Shown here piece after piece: positions 15,819-25,210 of a stretch of 64,000 bases of DNA (positions within the stretch are counted from its first letter, which is position 1; each line of letters begins with the position of its first letter). This stretch comes from a bacterium (lineage in GTDB: Bacteria; Bacillota; Clostridia; Lachnospirales; Lachnospiraceae). Both the position numbers and the translations under genes were made by a program. A model generated the notes under the pieces. It did not search any database and was not told where the DNA came from. It saw nothing but the letters and a program-made list of their open reading frames with translations. The stretch is from assembly GCA_023664305.1 (NCBI GenBank), contig JAMPFT010000008.1, positions 25,234 through 89,233 on the forward strand. Direction: 5' to 3'.

Positions 15819-17171
15819 TTGAGGAAGAATGAAGGATATCTGAACAGCTATGCGGCGCTGTGCAGGGAGGCTGACAGGCTGGATCCGCAGCTGTTCGATC
15901 AGTACGAAGTGCAGAGAGGACTGAGAGACAAAAACGGAAACGGGGTGGTGACGGGACTGACGAACATCTCCCGGATCGATTCCTTTCGAATGGTAGACGG
16001 AGTGAAGACGCCCTGCGAGGGTAAACTCTGGTACAGGGGATATGACTGTATCGAGCTTGTGAAGGGCTTTGGAGGCAGGCATACCGGGTTTGAGGAGGTT
16101 GCCTATCTGCTTTTGTTCGGACGGCTTCCGAACAGGCAGCAGTTGAAGGAATTTATGGATATTCTGGCGGCGAACAGGACGCTGCCCACAAACTTTACGA
16201 GAGACGTGATTATGAAGGCGCCCAGCAGCGATATTATGAATTCGCTTACGCGAAGCGTCCTGACGCTGGCTTCCTATGACAGGAACTGCAGCGATACTTC
16301 CATTGAAAACGTACTGCGCCAGTGCATCGGGTTGATCAGCGTGTTCCCCATGCTGTCCGTGTACGGGTATCATGCCTACAATCATTACCAGAACGATGAA
16401 AGCATGTATATACACCGTCCTTCCCGGAAGCTTTCCACGGCGGAAAATCTGCTGATGATGCTCAGGCCGGATAAGAAATATACAAACCTGGAGGCCGAGG
16501 TGCTGGATATCGCCCTGACGCTTCACATGGAGCACGGCGGCGGAAACAATTCGACCTTTACCACGCGCGTGGTCACCTCCTCGGGAGCGGATACTTATTC
16601 CGTGATCGCCGCGGCGCTTTCTTCCCTGAAGGGACCGAAGCACGGCGGAGCCAATATCAAGGTGGTAGAGATGATGCGTGATCTGGAGAAGAACGTGTCG
16701 GACAAGGAAGATGAGGATGAGGTGCGGGCTTATCTGAATAAAATTCTGGCAAAGGAGGCTTTTGACCGCAAAGGGCTGATCTATGGCATGGGACATGCCG
16801 TGTACTCGCTGTCGGATCCGAGAGCCCAGGTGTTTAAAGGGTTTGTGCGCAGACTGGCGGAGGCAAAGGGCCGTGAAAAGGACTTTGCCCTGTATTCGAT
16901 GATCGAGAGGCTTGCGCCGGAGATCATCGCGTCAAAAGCGCGTATTTATAAGGGTGTCAGCGCCAATGTGGACTTTTACAGCGGATTTGTCTACAGTATG
17001 CTGGAGATTCCGCTGGAAATGTACACGCCGATCTTTGCCATCGCGCGTATCGTGGGCTGGAGCGCCCACAGGATTGAAGAGCTGATCAACATGGATAAGA
17101 TCATCCGTCCCGCCTACAAGAGCGTGATGACGGTGCGGGAATACATCCCGATCGACGACAGAGAAGAGTAA
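15819..17171 (+). CDS. Citrate synthase
   Basis: A 450-residue citrate/2-methylcitrate synthase, condensing acetyl-CoA with oxaloacetate. The catalytic regions are recognisable: LHMEHGGGNNSTFTTRVV (first His), SLKGPKHGGANIKV, and LIYGMGHAVYSLSDPRA (second His), followed by the C-terminal GWSAHRIEEL. The start is taken as the TTG at 15819 behind GGAAGGGGG. No aconitase or isocitrate dehydrogenase is nearby, so a biosynthetic role toward glutamate is only likely. 7 bp separate it from the DUF2974 gene. Confidence 0.9.
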   Translation: MRKNEGYLNSYAALCREADRLDPQLFDQYEVQRGLRDKNGNGVVTGLTNISRIDSFRMVDGVKTPCEGKLWYRGYDCIELVKGFGGRHTGFEEVAYLLLFGRLPNRQQLKEFMDILAANRTLPTNFTRDVIMKAPSSDIMNSLTRSVLTLASYDRNCSDTSIENVLRQCIGLISVFPMLSVYGYHAYNHYQNDESMYIHRPSRKLSTAENLLMMLRPDKKYTNLEAEVLDIALTLHMEHGGGNNSTFTTRVVTSSGADTYSVIAAALSSLKGPKHGGANIKVVEMMRDLEKNVSDKEDEDEVRAYLNKILAKEAFDRKGLIYGMGHAVYSLSDPRAQVFKGFVRRLAEAKGREKDFALYSMIERLAPEIIASKARIYKGVSANVDFYSGFVYSMLEIPLEMYTPIFAIARIVGWSAHRIEELINMDKIIRPAYKSVMTVREYIPIDDREE

Positions 17172-17178
17172 ACGCGGT

Positions 17179-18351
17179 ATGGGTACGGTGCTTGATTATA
17201 TAAAAGAATACGGGGACTGCTCTTTCCGGGAAATGCCGATGACGGAGGTGGACAGTCTGGCGCTCTGCCAGCTTTCCTACCTGAAGTTTGACGGCATGGT
17301 GCCGGATGTGAGCCGCTACAGCGGGGCGGTCACCCTGGAAAGCCTGAAAAGTCATCCGGATTATGAAAAGCTGTTCGCGGATGTCCGCTATGCGGATGTG
17401 AACCGCGCGCTCATCGAGGGGATGCTTAAAGGAAAAAGATTTCGGAATCTGAAGCTGAACTGCTACGCGAATGTGATCGAGAAAAAGTGGGAGACACAGT
17501 TTTCCGCCCTCACTTATATTCTGGACGACGGCGCCGTCTATGTGGCCTACCGGGGAACCGACGAGACGATTGTGGGCTGGAAGGAGGATTTCAACATGGC
17601 CTTCCTCTCCCCGGTGCCCGGGCAGGAATACAGTGTGGATTACCTGAATTTTGTGGGGGAGAGGATACACTGTCCCTTTTATGTGGGAGGACACTCCAAG
17701 GGCGGGAACCTTGCGGTGTACAGTGCCATGAACTGCCGCCCGGAGATTCAGGACAGGATTCTGCGGATATACAGTCTGGACGGCCCGGGATTTCGGCCTG
17801 AGGTGTTGGAGAACTGTAATTATGAGAGGATTGCGGAAAGAGTGACGAAGATCCTGCCTCATTCCTCCCTGGTGGGAATGCTGTTCGAGTCGGATATGCG
17901 CTTTGAGGTGGTGGAGAGCAAGTCCTTCGGCCTGGCGCAGCATGACCCGTATACCTGGCTGGCGGAGGGGGATCATTTAAAGCATGTGAACGATATCTAC
18001 GAGAGCAGGAAGCGCGCGGACAACACGCTGAACGCCTGGATCCTTTCTCTGGACGAGGCGCAGCTTAAGACCTTTGTGGATACGCTTTATCAGGTGATCT
18101 CCGCCTCCGAAGCGGAGGATCTGATCCAGCTTACCGCGGAGTGGAAAAGCAGCATGAACCGGATGATCGCCGCCTTAAAGGAGGTAGACGCGGAGACCAA
18201 AGGGATCCTGAAGCAGGTCATCAGATCCCTGTTTGAGATAGCGGGCGCGGACATGAGGGAAAAGATGGCGAAGAATACGCAGAACGTCATTGCCGGGACG
18301 AAGGAATTAATGAAACAAAATAAGTCAAAACGTTCCCGCCGGAAAGCGTAG
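17179..18351 (+). CDS. DUF2974 (Mbeg1-like) α/β hydrolase
   Basis: A 390-residue lipase-like hydrolase. The nucleophile elbow is GGHSKGGNLAVYSAM around residue ~173. It is preceded by the oxyanion-side segment VAYRGTDETIVGWKEDF and followed by YSLDGPGFRPEVLE, as in DUF2974/Mbeg1-like proteins. The substrate is unknown. It probably shares a message with citrate synthase. Its 3' end overlaps the convergent C26 amidase gene by 65 bp, an unusually long convergent overlap. Confidence 0.85.
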   Translation: MGTVLDYIKEYGDCSFREMPMTEVDSLALCQLSYLKFDGMVPDVSRYSGAVTLESLKSHPDYEKLFADVRYADVNRALIEGMLKGKRFRNLKLNCYANVIEKKWETQFSALTYILDDGAVYVAYRGTDETIVGWKEDFNMAFLSPVPGQEYSVDYLNFVGERIHCPFYVGGHSKGGNLAVYSAMNCRPEIQDRILRIYSLDGPGFRPEVLENCNYERIAERVTKILPHSSLVGMLFESDMRFEVVESKSFGLAQHDPYTWLAEGDHLKHVNDIYESRKRADNTLNAWILSLDEAQLKTFVDTLYQVISASEAEDLIQLTAEWKSSMNRMIAALKEVDAETKGILKQVIRSLFEIAGADMREKMAKNTQNVIAGTKELMKQNKSKRSRRKA

Positions 18352-18934
18352 TTTTGGTGTTGTCGATCCGTTCCGGGTGCCACTGCAGGCCCAGAACGGG
18401 AAGGGTCTCGTGGACGACGGCCTCGGGACAGCCGTCCGCCTCGCAGCGCTGTATCACCCTAAGTCCCCGGCCCGGACGCCCGATTGCCTGATGGTGGGCG
18501 CTGTTGACCACGGCGCGGTCCCCGTACAGACGTCCCAGAAAAGAGGCGGGGTCGATGCGTGTGGCATGGTATTGGTCCCCGCCCTCGTACCGATGAAGCT
18601 GCGCGGTCTCCATGTCCTGAATGACGGTTCCGCCCAGTCCCACGTTGACAAGCTGCATCCCCTTGCAGATGCCCAAAATCGGCTTTGCGCTGCTCAAAAA
18701 GCGGCTTAGGATCTGAAGCTGCAGGATATCCAGCGCTGTGTCGATATTTTTGGAGCCGCGGTTTTTTTCCCCGAAAAAGGCTGGGGTGATATCGCCTCCC
18801 CCGGGAAGAATCAGGGCGTCGCACGCCGCCGCCTTTTCGGCGTCGAGTGTGACGAGGGGCGTAAGATGTGCTTTTTGTGTATACCGGACATAATTTCCGA
18901 CGTCTTCCGTTTTTCCTGCGATAGCGATCGTCAT
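18287..18934 (-). CDS. γ-Glutamyl-γ-aminobutyrate hydrolase-like amidase (peptidase C26)
   Basis: A 215-residue class I glutamine-amidotransferase-fold hydrolase of the C26 group, which cleaves γ-glutamyl bonds. The nucleophile is in PILGICKGMQLVNVGLGG. The rest of the triad sits in GLQWHPER (His, Glu). LILPGGGDITPAFFGE and NSAHHQAIGRPG are also typical. It is slightly shorter than the usual ~240 residues. The exact amide substrate is not shown. It is convergent with and overlaps the DUF2974 gene. Confidence 0.88.
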   Translation of the reverse strand: MTIAIAGKTEDVGNYVRYTQKAHLTPLVTLDAEKAAACDALILPGGGDITPAFFGEKNRGSKNIDTALDILQLQILSRFLSSAKPILGICKGMQLVNVGLGGTVIQDMETAQLHRYEGGDQYHATRIDPASFLGRLYGDRAVVNSAHHQAIGRPGRGLRVIQRCEADGCPEAVVHETLPVLGLQWHPERIDNTKTTLSGGNVLTYFVSLIPSSRQ

Positions 18935-19056
18935 GGGATTCCTCCGGGGAAGACGGCCCGCGTAAGGAGCCGTTTTCCGAAGAAGCGGTTTCCTTTCAGT
19001 ATATGCTGTGATGTCGGGAAAAATCTGTTAAAATAAAGAATAGAGGTTCCTGTGCC

Positions 19057-21573
19057 ATGAATAGTAAGAAAATGAAAACGGAGCGGGCGGCGCTCCTTCT
19101 CTCCTTTTTTCTGCCGATAGGGCTGATGCTGGTTTTGTTTGGTATAAAAGGCATTTATCCCTTCGGGGACAGGACGTTTCTGTCCGGGGATCTGTACCAT
19201 CAGTATATGCCGTTTTTCAGCGAACTGCTTCACAAGGTCAGGGGGGGCGAAAGCCTGAATTTTTCTTTTTATACGGGGATCGGCTCCAATTTTCTGGCGC
19301 TCTTTGTCTATTATCTTGCAAGTCCCTTCCACGCGCTGGCTTTTTTGTTTCCGGAAGCTTTTCTGACGGAGTTTATCGGTTATCTGACCGTGGTCAAGAC
19401 CGGTCTCTGCGGCCTGACGGCCTGCGTTTATCTGCAGAAGCATTTTCGGACAAAGGACTTCGGGACGGTCCTTTTTGCGATGTTTTATGCCTTTTCCGGC
19501 TTTATGGCCGCCTATAACTACAACATCATGTGGGTGGACTGCATCTGGGTTTTCCCGCTGATTATGCTGGGACTTGAGCGGCTGGTGCGGGAAGGAAAGT
19601 GCGGACTGTACTGCACGGCGCTTGGCTTCTGCATCTTTACCAATTTTTACATCTCCATTATGATCTGCATTTTTCTCGTGCTGTATTTCGGCTGTCTGCT
19701 GGCGGCCCGCGGCGTAAAAAGGCTGCGAAGCGTCGGCATGTTTGCCCTGTTTTCTCTTTTGGCGGGTGGGATGGCGGCCGTGCTTTGGGTTCCGGAGGTC
19801 TGCGCCCTGCTGCAGACCGACTTTGGCGACATGGCGTTTCCCGACAAGATAGAATCCTATTTTTCCGTGCTGGATATGCTGGCGAGACACTGTGTCTGCG
19901 TCGGCACGGAGCGGGGACTGGATCACTGGCCGAATATCTACTGCGGCAGCGCGGTGCTTTTGCTGATCCCGATGTATCTGATGAACAGGGAAATCTCCGT
20001 GAGGGAGAAATTTTTCAGGATGGCGCTTGCGGGCTTTCTCCTGTTAAGCTTTTCCACCAACATTTTGGATTTTATCTGGCACGGCTTCAACTATCCGGAC
20101 TCTCTGCCGGGGAGACAGTCCTTCCTTTATATTTTCCTGGTGCTTGTCATGTGCTGCGAGGCGTATCTGAGGGTCCGGGAAACGGACAGGCAGCAGATCC
20201 TGTACGGCTATCTGTGTGCGGCGGGGTTTATTCTGTTCTGCCAGAAATTTGTGGAGCATGAGGATTTTGAGACCGGCGTAAAGCTTCTGACGCTTTTCTT
20301 TGTCACGCTGTACGCGGCGCTTTTGTGGCTGCACCGCACCCGGAGCGGGAGGCATGTGGTTTGGGCCGTGGCGGCGGTGGCGCTTACGGCGGCGGTGGCG
20401 GAGTGCGGCGCCAATACCTGGGCCACAAGCCTCGGCACCACAGGCCGGACGGCTTATCTGGGGCAGCAGGAGGATTACAGGGCTCTCTACGAGATGGTCA
20501 GAGAGCGGGAGGAGGGTTTCTGCCGGGTGGAAAAATTCACCCGCAAGACGAAGAACGACGCCACACTGACGGGATATCCTTCCGCCAGCGTGTTTTCCTC
20601 CACCATGAATTCTCAGGTCATGGATCTGTATCAAAGGCTCGGTATGCGCCACAGCAAGGTGTATTACTGCTTTGACGGGGCGACGGCCCTGACGGCGGCC
20701 ATGCTGAACGTAAATTATATGTTTGGGGAATCGGACGGCTACGAGTGCAGCCTTTACCGGCTGCTGGCTCAGAGCGGGGACATTTACCTGTATGAGTGTA
20801 CGGCGGTTCTGCCCTTCGGCTATGTCGTGCCGACAGGGTACGATCTTCCGGAAGGATACGAGAATCAGGCCCTCGCCCTGCAGAACGAGATCGTGCAGAG
20901 CCTTGGGATCCCCGGCAGGCTTTTTGTGAAGGAGAAGGCGGAGGAGACGGGGGACAATGTGACCTTTACGGCAAAAGAGGGCGGCGTCTATTATGCGATC
21001 CTCACCGGCTCCGGCACAAAAAAAGTGGAGTATATCGGCGGCGCCGTGGCGGAAACGGTTTTTGGCGATTTAAAGCGAGGGTGTGTCCTGTATCTCGGGT
21101 ATCTGGAAAAGGATGATACCGTATCCCTGATCAACGGCGACAGCGAGGATGAGACGCCGAAGATCCGGGCGGACGTCTACAGGATGGATGAGGAGGTGCT
21201 GGCGCGGACACTGGCGCTTTTATCCGAACAGCATCTGGAGAACGTAACCTGGGAGAGCGACCGCCTCAGCGGCGAAATCACCGTGGAGACGGCGGGACGG
21301 CTGGTGCTTTCCGTGCCCTATGAGGACGGCTGGACGGTGAGGTTAAACGGGGAAAGGACGGAAGGGGAGCTGTTCGGCGGATGCCTTATGGCGCTTGATC
21401 TGGAACCGGGGCAGTATCTGCTGGAGATGGAATACCGTCCTGCGGGATCGGCGGCAGGCATGGCCGTCAGCGCCGTAAGCGTTGTCTGCTTTGCGGGGAT
21501 TCTGCTGCTGCAAAGAAGGAGAAAGGGGAAGAAAGAAAATGGCGGAGAGGAACGGATGGAAGGAGAAGCTTGA
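19057..21573 (+). CDS. YfhO family membrane protein
   Basis: An 838-residue multi-pass membrane protein of the YfhO family, thought to be GT-C-type glycosyltransferases that modify lipoteichoic acid or other surface polymers. The first loop carries the family signature FLSGDLYHQYMPFFSELLHK and NFSFYTGIGSNF. About 12 hydrophobic segments follow, then a long extracytoplasmic part (~450-800) with the closing VPYEDGWTVRLNGE and a last membrane helix before a basic tail. Its last 35 bp overlap the following acetyltransferase gene. Confidence 0.88.
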   Translation: MNSKKMKTERAALLLSFFLPIGLMLVLFGIKGIYPFGDRTFLSGDLYHQYMPFFSELLHKVRGGESLNFSFYTGIGSNFLALFVYYLASPFHALAFLFPEAFLTEFIGYLTVVKTGLCGLTACVYLQKHFRTKDFGTVLFAMFYAFSGFMAAYNYNIMWVDCIWVFPLIMLGLERLVREGKCGLYCTALGFCIFTNFYISIMICIFLVLYFGCLLAARGVKRLRSVGMFALFSLLAGGMAAVLWVPEVCALLQTDFGDMAFPDKIESYFSVLDMLARHCVCVGTERGLDHWPNIYCGSAVLLLIPMYLMNREISVREKFFRMALAGFLLLSFSTNILDFIWHGFNYPDSLPGRQSFLYIFLVLVMCCEAYLRVRETDRQQILYGYLCAAGFILFCQKFVEHEDFETGVKLLTLFFVTLYAALLWLHRTRSGRHVVWAVAAVALTAAVAECGANTWATSLGTTGRTAYLGQQEDYRALYEMVREREEGFCRVEKFTRKTKNDATLTGYPSASVFSSTMNSQVMDLYQRLGMRHSKVYYCFDGATALTAAMLNVNYMFGESDGYECSLYRLLAQSGDIYLYECTAVLPFGYVVPTGYDLPEGYENQALALQNEIVQSLGIPGRLFVKEKAEETGDNVTFTAKEGGVYYAILTGSGTKKVEYIGGAVAETVFGDLKRGCVLYLGYLEKDDTVSLINGDSEDETPKIRADVYRMDEEVLARTLALLSEQHLENVTWESDRLSGEITVETAGRLVLSVPYEDGWTVRLNGERTEGELFGGCLMALDLEPGQYLLEMEYRPAGSAAGMAVSAVSVVCFAGILLLQRRRKGKKENGGEERMEGEA

Positions 21574-22252
21574 AAAGGCGCTTTTGTGGACGGCAACCGT
21601 ATTTTTCGGGTGTATTGTGGTAAATCTTCTGCACAACGAGCCGGTAGACTGGCTGAACGCGGTGCTGGCCGGACTTGCGGTGGGAATCCTGAATTATCTG
21701 TGGAACCTTTTGACGGAAAAAATCAGGAATGCCAAAAAAAGGAAAAAGAGGAAAATAAGAAAAGCCGGGCGGCAGGATTGGGAGGAGATTCTGAGGATTT
21801 ACGCCGGGGCCAGACGCTTTATGGCGGAGCACGGCAACGCGGGACAGTGGGGAGAGAATTATCCGCCGAAGGAGCTGCTGGAAAGAGACATGGCGGAGGG
21901 AAAGCTGTATGTCTGCACCGCGGGGAAGCAGATTGAGGCGGTGTTCTATTTTGCGGTGGAGGAGGAGCCCTCCTACCGTGTGATCGAGGACGGCGCATGG
22001 CTGGATGAAGCGCCTTACGGGGTGGTACACAGGATCGCTTCCGCGGGGACGTCGAAGGGAGCCGCGTCCTTCTGTCTGGGATGGGCCTACGGACAGGCGG
22101 GGAATATCAGGATCGATACCCATGAAAATAATTTGCCCATGCAGAATGTGCTGAAAAAGAACGGATTTCGGTACTGCGGCAGGATTTATCTGGAAAACGG
22201 GGAGCCGCGGCTCGCCTTTCAGCTGTCACGCCTTTCAGAAAAGAAAAAATAA
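21539..22252 (+). CDS. GNAT family acetyltransferase with N-terminal membrane segments
   Basis: A 237-residue protein. Residues ~12-60 hold two hydrophobic helices (LLWTATVFFGCIVVNLL and LNAVLAGLAVGILNYLW), then a very basic stretch. The GNAT acetyltransferase domain fills residues ~76-230 (DWEEILRIYAGARRFMAEHGN, IRIDTHENNLPMQNVLKKNGF). The start is the ATG at 21539, inside the 3' end of yfhO, with GGGGAAGAAAG before it. The coupling with YfhO suggests acetylation of the same envelope polymer; this is an inference. Confidence 0.8.
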   Translation: MAERNGWKEKLEKALLWTATVFFGCIVVNLLHNEPVDWLNAVLAGLAVGILNYLWNLLTEKIRNAKKRKKRKIRKAGRQDWEEILRIYAGARRFMAEHGNAGQWGENYPPKELLERDMAEGKLYVCTAGKQIEAVFYFAVEEEPSYRVIEDGAWLDEAPYGVVHRIASAGTSKGAASFCLGWAYGQAGNIRIDTHENNLPMQNVLKKNGFRYCGRIYLENGEPRLAFQLSRLSEKKK

Positions 22253-22274
22253 TGTGGCGTAGAAAGAAAAAGTC

Positions 22275-22283
22275 TGTTATAAT
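22275..22283 (+). promoter_or_regulatory. Extended -10 promoter for the chemoreceptor gene
   Basis: TGTTATAAT (TGn plus perfect TATAAT) stands 112 bp before the start at 22396. A -35 is not obvious. Confidence 0.5.
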
Positions 22284-22395
22284 GAAAAGGCAACACGTCC
22301 ACAGAGATTCGTCCGGATGCACAGGAGAAAAGCCTGAACGGAACGCTCGGACTTAAATAAGGATGGCCGCGGGAAAGCGGGCAGAGAGGAGTATC

Positions 22396-23814
22396 ATGAG
22401 AGACAAAAAAATCGTATACAGCATCGGCAGGATGATTCCGGTGGATAATAACAGAAACCCGGAGGCCGCGCAGGTCCAGAAGCGCCTGCAGTCCGGCAGA
22501 GAGCGCTTTACCCAGCTGGTGCAGGGCGTGTTTTCTTCCGTCATGAAGATCAGCGCGCTGGATCTTGCCATGAAGGACTGCACGGAGCGGATGACCGAGG
22601 TCAGCGGCAACATGCGGGGCGTGGTGGATAATGTGGTAGATACGGCCAGAATCACGGAGGAGAGCATGGCGGACGTGGTTTCCGTTCACGAGAGCTTCAA
22701 CGAAAATATCCAGCAGGTGGCGGAGGCGGCCTCGGATATCAAGGACGAGATGGCGGACAGCAACGAGGATCTTCATTTTATCGCCAAAAAGTCTGAGGAG
22801 ACCATAGAAAATTCCAACGAGATGAAGCGCGACATGGAGCAGCTGATGAGCGTGCTGAACAGCATGACCGAGGTGATCCGGGGGATCAACTCCATCTCCA
22901 ATCAGACGAACCTTCTGGCACTGAACGCTTCCATCGAGGCGGCGAGAGCGGGAGAGGCGGGCCGCGGCTTTGCCGTGGTGGCGGAGGAGATCAGGGGACT
23001 GGCCAACGAGACCAAGCAGATGACCGACAATATGGACGGCCTCGTGAGCAGGATCGAGGAAGCCTCCAAGATGACCTGCGCAAGTCTGGATAAGACGGTG
23101 GAGGAGATCGACCTGATGCGGGAGAATCTCTTCAAGGTGTTGGAAAACAATAAGAAGAACGAGGCCAGCGTGGCGAGCATCGCGGATTCCGTGACGACGA
23201 TCGCGGCTTCCGGCGAGGAAATCTTCAGCTCCGTGATCAACGTTCAGGAGCAGATGAGCAGACTCAAGGAGGATTCCGACAGCCTGAACTCGGAGGCGGA
23301 GATCTTAGGCTCTATCTCCGACGATTTGAAGAGGAGCGCGGAGCCCGTAGCTACGGTGGAGAAGGAACTGGACGACACGGCAAAGAGGATGGGCGTCATG
23401 GTGCAGGACGTCTTTTACATGCTGGATAACCAGGCCTTTATCGGGACGGTGGAAAACGCGATCAAGGCGCACCAGAACTGGCTGGGAACTTTGGGCAATA
23501 TGGTGAAGCAGCGTCAGTGTACGCCGCTGCAGACGGACGATACCAAATGTGCTTTCGGACATTTTTATTACGCGATGTCGCCCCAGAACAAGGCGGTATC
23601 GGGGATCTGGAACGCGCTCGGCGCCAAGCACAGAACCTTCCACAGCGGCGGCAAGATCGTCATGCAGGCGATCCGTCAGGGCGACTACGGAAAGGCGGAG
23701 CGGGAGTACCGCCGTCTGGAGGAGCTTTCCAGAGAGCTGATCGGCGACTTTAATACCATTATCGAACAGACAAGGCTTCTGGACCAGAAGAAGCTGGCGG
23801 TTTTTGAGCAGTAA
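22396..23814 (+). CDS. Soluble methyl-accepting chemotaxis protein with C-terminal CZB zinc domain
   Basis: A 472-residue cytoplasmic chemoreceptor without any membrane segment. The signalling hairpin tip is unmistakable ([20 protein letters not shown], then [17 protein letters not shown]). Long helices flank it. Residues ~350-440 form a CZB domain, with the His/Cys zinc set in [19 protein letters not shown] and [11 protein letters not shown] receptors sense zinc or hypochlorous acid in other bacteria. The start at 22396 follows a GAGAGGAG site. No che genes are adjacent. Confidence 0.9.
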   Translation: MRDKKIVYSIGRMIPVDNNRNPEAAQVQKRLQSGRERFTQLVQGVFSSVMKISALDLAMKDCTERMTEVSGNMRGVVDNVVDTARITEESMADVVSVHESFNENIQQVAEAASDIKDEMADSNEDLHFIAKKSEETIENSNEMKRDMEQLMSVLNSMTEVIRGINSISNQTNLLALNASIEAARAGEAGRGFAVVAEEIRGLANETKQMTDNMDGLVSRIEEASKMTCASLDKTVEEIDLMRENLFKVLENNKKNEASVASIADSVTTIAASGEEIFSSVINVQEQMSRLKEDSDSLNSEAEILGSISDDLKRSAEPVATVEKELDDTAKRMGVMVQDVFYMLDNQAFIGTVENAIKAHQNWLGTLGNMVKQRQCTPLQTDDTKCAFGHFYYAMSPQNKAVSGIWNALGAKHRTFHSGGKIVMQAIRQGDYGKAEREYRRLEELSRELIGDFNTIIEQTRLLDQKKLAVFEQ

Positions 23815-23826
23815 TCGGGATCAGGG

Positions 23827-23857
23827 TTGACAAATACCGGTTTTCTGCTATCATAAT
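23827..23857 (+). promoter_or_regulatory. Promoter for the second Rpn gene
   Basis: A perfect TTGACA is followed by overlapping -10 candidates TATCAT (16-bp spacer) and CATAAT (19-bp spacer). A long leader of about 180 bp follows, with a small hairpin (GGAGTA…TACTCC) near 23998-24016. Confidence 0.55.
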
Positions 23858-24040
23858 CATATACTTATCAAAAGAACATATGTGAAAATCTAATCGACTG
23901 TATCAACAGATCGTCTATGGCGTTCCGCCGGCATTTTCACATTCAAAAACTGAAAAGTCGGCAGGTTCGCCATAGGCTTTATCCGCGTTTTCTGCGCGGA
24001 GTATTGTGTTTACTCCGGGCCTGCCGGAATGAGGAGGCTT

Positions 24041-24985
24041 ATGGGATACACGACGAAAACGTTGGAAGAAATGAGCTGTCTGGACGACTTCCTGATCAAT
24101 GCCGTCGCCGAGGATCCGGAAGTAGGGACAGCTTTCTGCAAAAGACTGCTCTCCGGGCTTTTGCAGCAGGAACTTGGAGAAATCCGTGTTACGGTACAGC
24201 ATGCGATACAGGGCGAGACCCCGGATCGGAAAGGGATTCGACTTGACGTAGAGGTGGAGGAATTGGCCGGGGAAGAAGGCCGGGTAAAAAAGATTTACGA
24301 TGTGGAGCCCCATTTGCGGGACGGTCTGGATTTTTGGAGGCATAACCGTTTTTTTCATGCCAGAATTGACGGAAAAAACCTGAAAAGCGGCGAAAAGGAT
24401 TATTCCAGACTGCCGGATCTGTGTATCATCACAATTATGAATTATGATCCGCTGGGGTATGACCGTCTGGTGTATACGGTCAGGAACCGCTGTGAAGAGG
24501 AGGCTGGTGCAGAATGTCCGGATGGTCTGAATTTTCTTTATTTTTACACGAACGGGACAAGGGGAGGCAGTGAAGAGCTTCGGACGCTGCTTCGATATCT
24601 TCAGCACAGTACGGAGGAAAACGCGGTAGATGACGTTACGCGGGAGCTTCACAGGTATGTAAGCAAGGTGAAGGCAAGGCCGGGAATGGAGGAAAGATTA
24701 ATGGATTTTGAGGAGTATGTTTGGTATCTGAAGAAAGAGGTTGAGAAGGAGACCACAGAAAGGGTTGAGAAGGAAACCACAGAAAGGGTTGAAAAGGAGA
24801 CCGCAGAAAGAACGATGCGTGATAATATTATGGGATTTCTTGAGGAATACGGTCAGATCCCGGAGCAGCTGCGGCAGGCATTGGCGCAGACGTCGGACAG
24901 CGGATTGCTGAAGAGATACCTCAAGCTTGCGGCAAGGGTGAACAGCGTCGGGGAGTTTATGAACGGGATGGAAACTATGGGATAA
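24041..24985 (+). CDS. Rpn family recombination-promoting nuclease
   Basis: A 314-residue PD-(D/E)XK nuclease of the Rpn group, unlike the one at 1430. The opening KTLEEMSCLDDFLINAVAEDP is typical of Lachnospiraceae members. The nuclease core is IRLDVEVEE … KKIYDVEPH. A hydrophobic middle (LPDLCIITIMNYDPLG) follows, and the C-terminal coiled coil holds three tandem 8-residue units VEKETTER/VEKETAER. The ATG at 24041 fits the family's N-terminus, although GAGGAGG stands only 3 bp before it. An earlier ATG at 24029 is possible. Confidence 0.8.
   Translation: MGYTTKTLEEMSCLDDFLINAVAEDPEVGTAFCKRLLSGLLQQELGEIRVTVQHAIQGETPDRKGIRLDVEVEELAGEEGRVKKIYDVEPHLRDGLDFWRHNRFFHARIDGKNLKSGEKDYSRLPDLCIITIMNYDPLGYDRLVYTVRNRCEEEAGAECPDGLNFLYFYTNGTRGGSEELRTLLRYLQHSTEENAVDDVTRELHRYVSKVKARPGMEERLMDFEEYVWYLKKEVEKETTERVEKETTERVEKETAERTMRDNIMGFLEEYGQIPEQLRQALAQTSDSGLLKRYLKLAARVNSVGEFMNGMETMG
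24741..24811 (+). repeat. 24-bp coding tandem repeat in the Rpn gene
   Basis: Three in-frame 24-bp units encode VEKETTER-type octapeptides in the coiled-coil region. The first two units differ by a single G/A change. Length changes by whole units would keep the frame. Confidence 0.85.
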
Positions 24986-25124
24986 CCGATAGCAGTTTTT
25001 TCTATTCAACCGGCTGGCATATTCTATATGCACAATAGACATCGGGGGAACAGAGAAAATATAAGCAAAATTGACAATAGCTCTTGCGCTTCCATGTGAT
25101 ATGTGTTACAATACCACATAGGGA

Positions 25125-25138
25125 TGTAACCGCTTTCA
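25125..25138 (+). promoter_or_regulatory. cre site (catabolite control)
   Basis: TGTAACCGCTTTCA matches the CcpA operator consensus TGWNANCGNTNWCA at every defined position. It lies ~73 bp before the binding-protein start, so the importer is probably repressed by preferred sugars. The exact promoter elements are not clear. Confidence 0.6.
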
Positions 25139-25210
25139 ATTACTGAAATGTCGAAACAGGAAGAAAAAACGGTGCATCGCACTAATCTATCTTTTCAGGA
25201 GGAGGAAAAA

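Noticed and set aside
23917-24246. 109-codon ORF in front of the second Rpn gene
   Set aside because: It overlaps the real gene in another frame and lacks a ribosome site; the leader is better read as untranslated.
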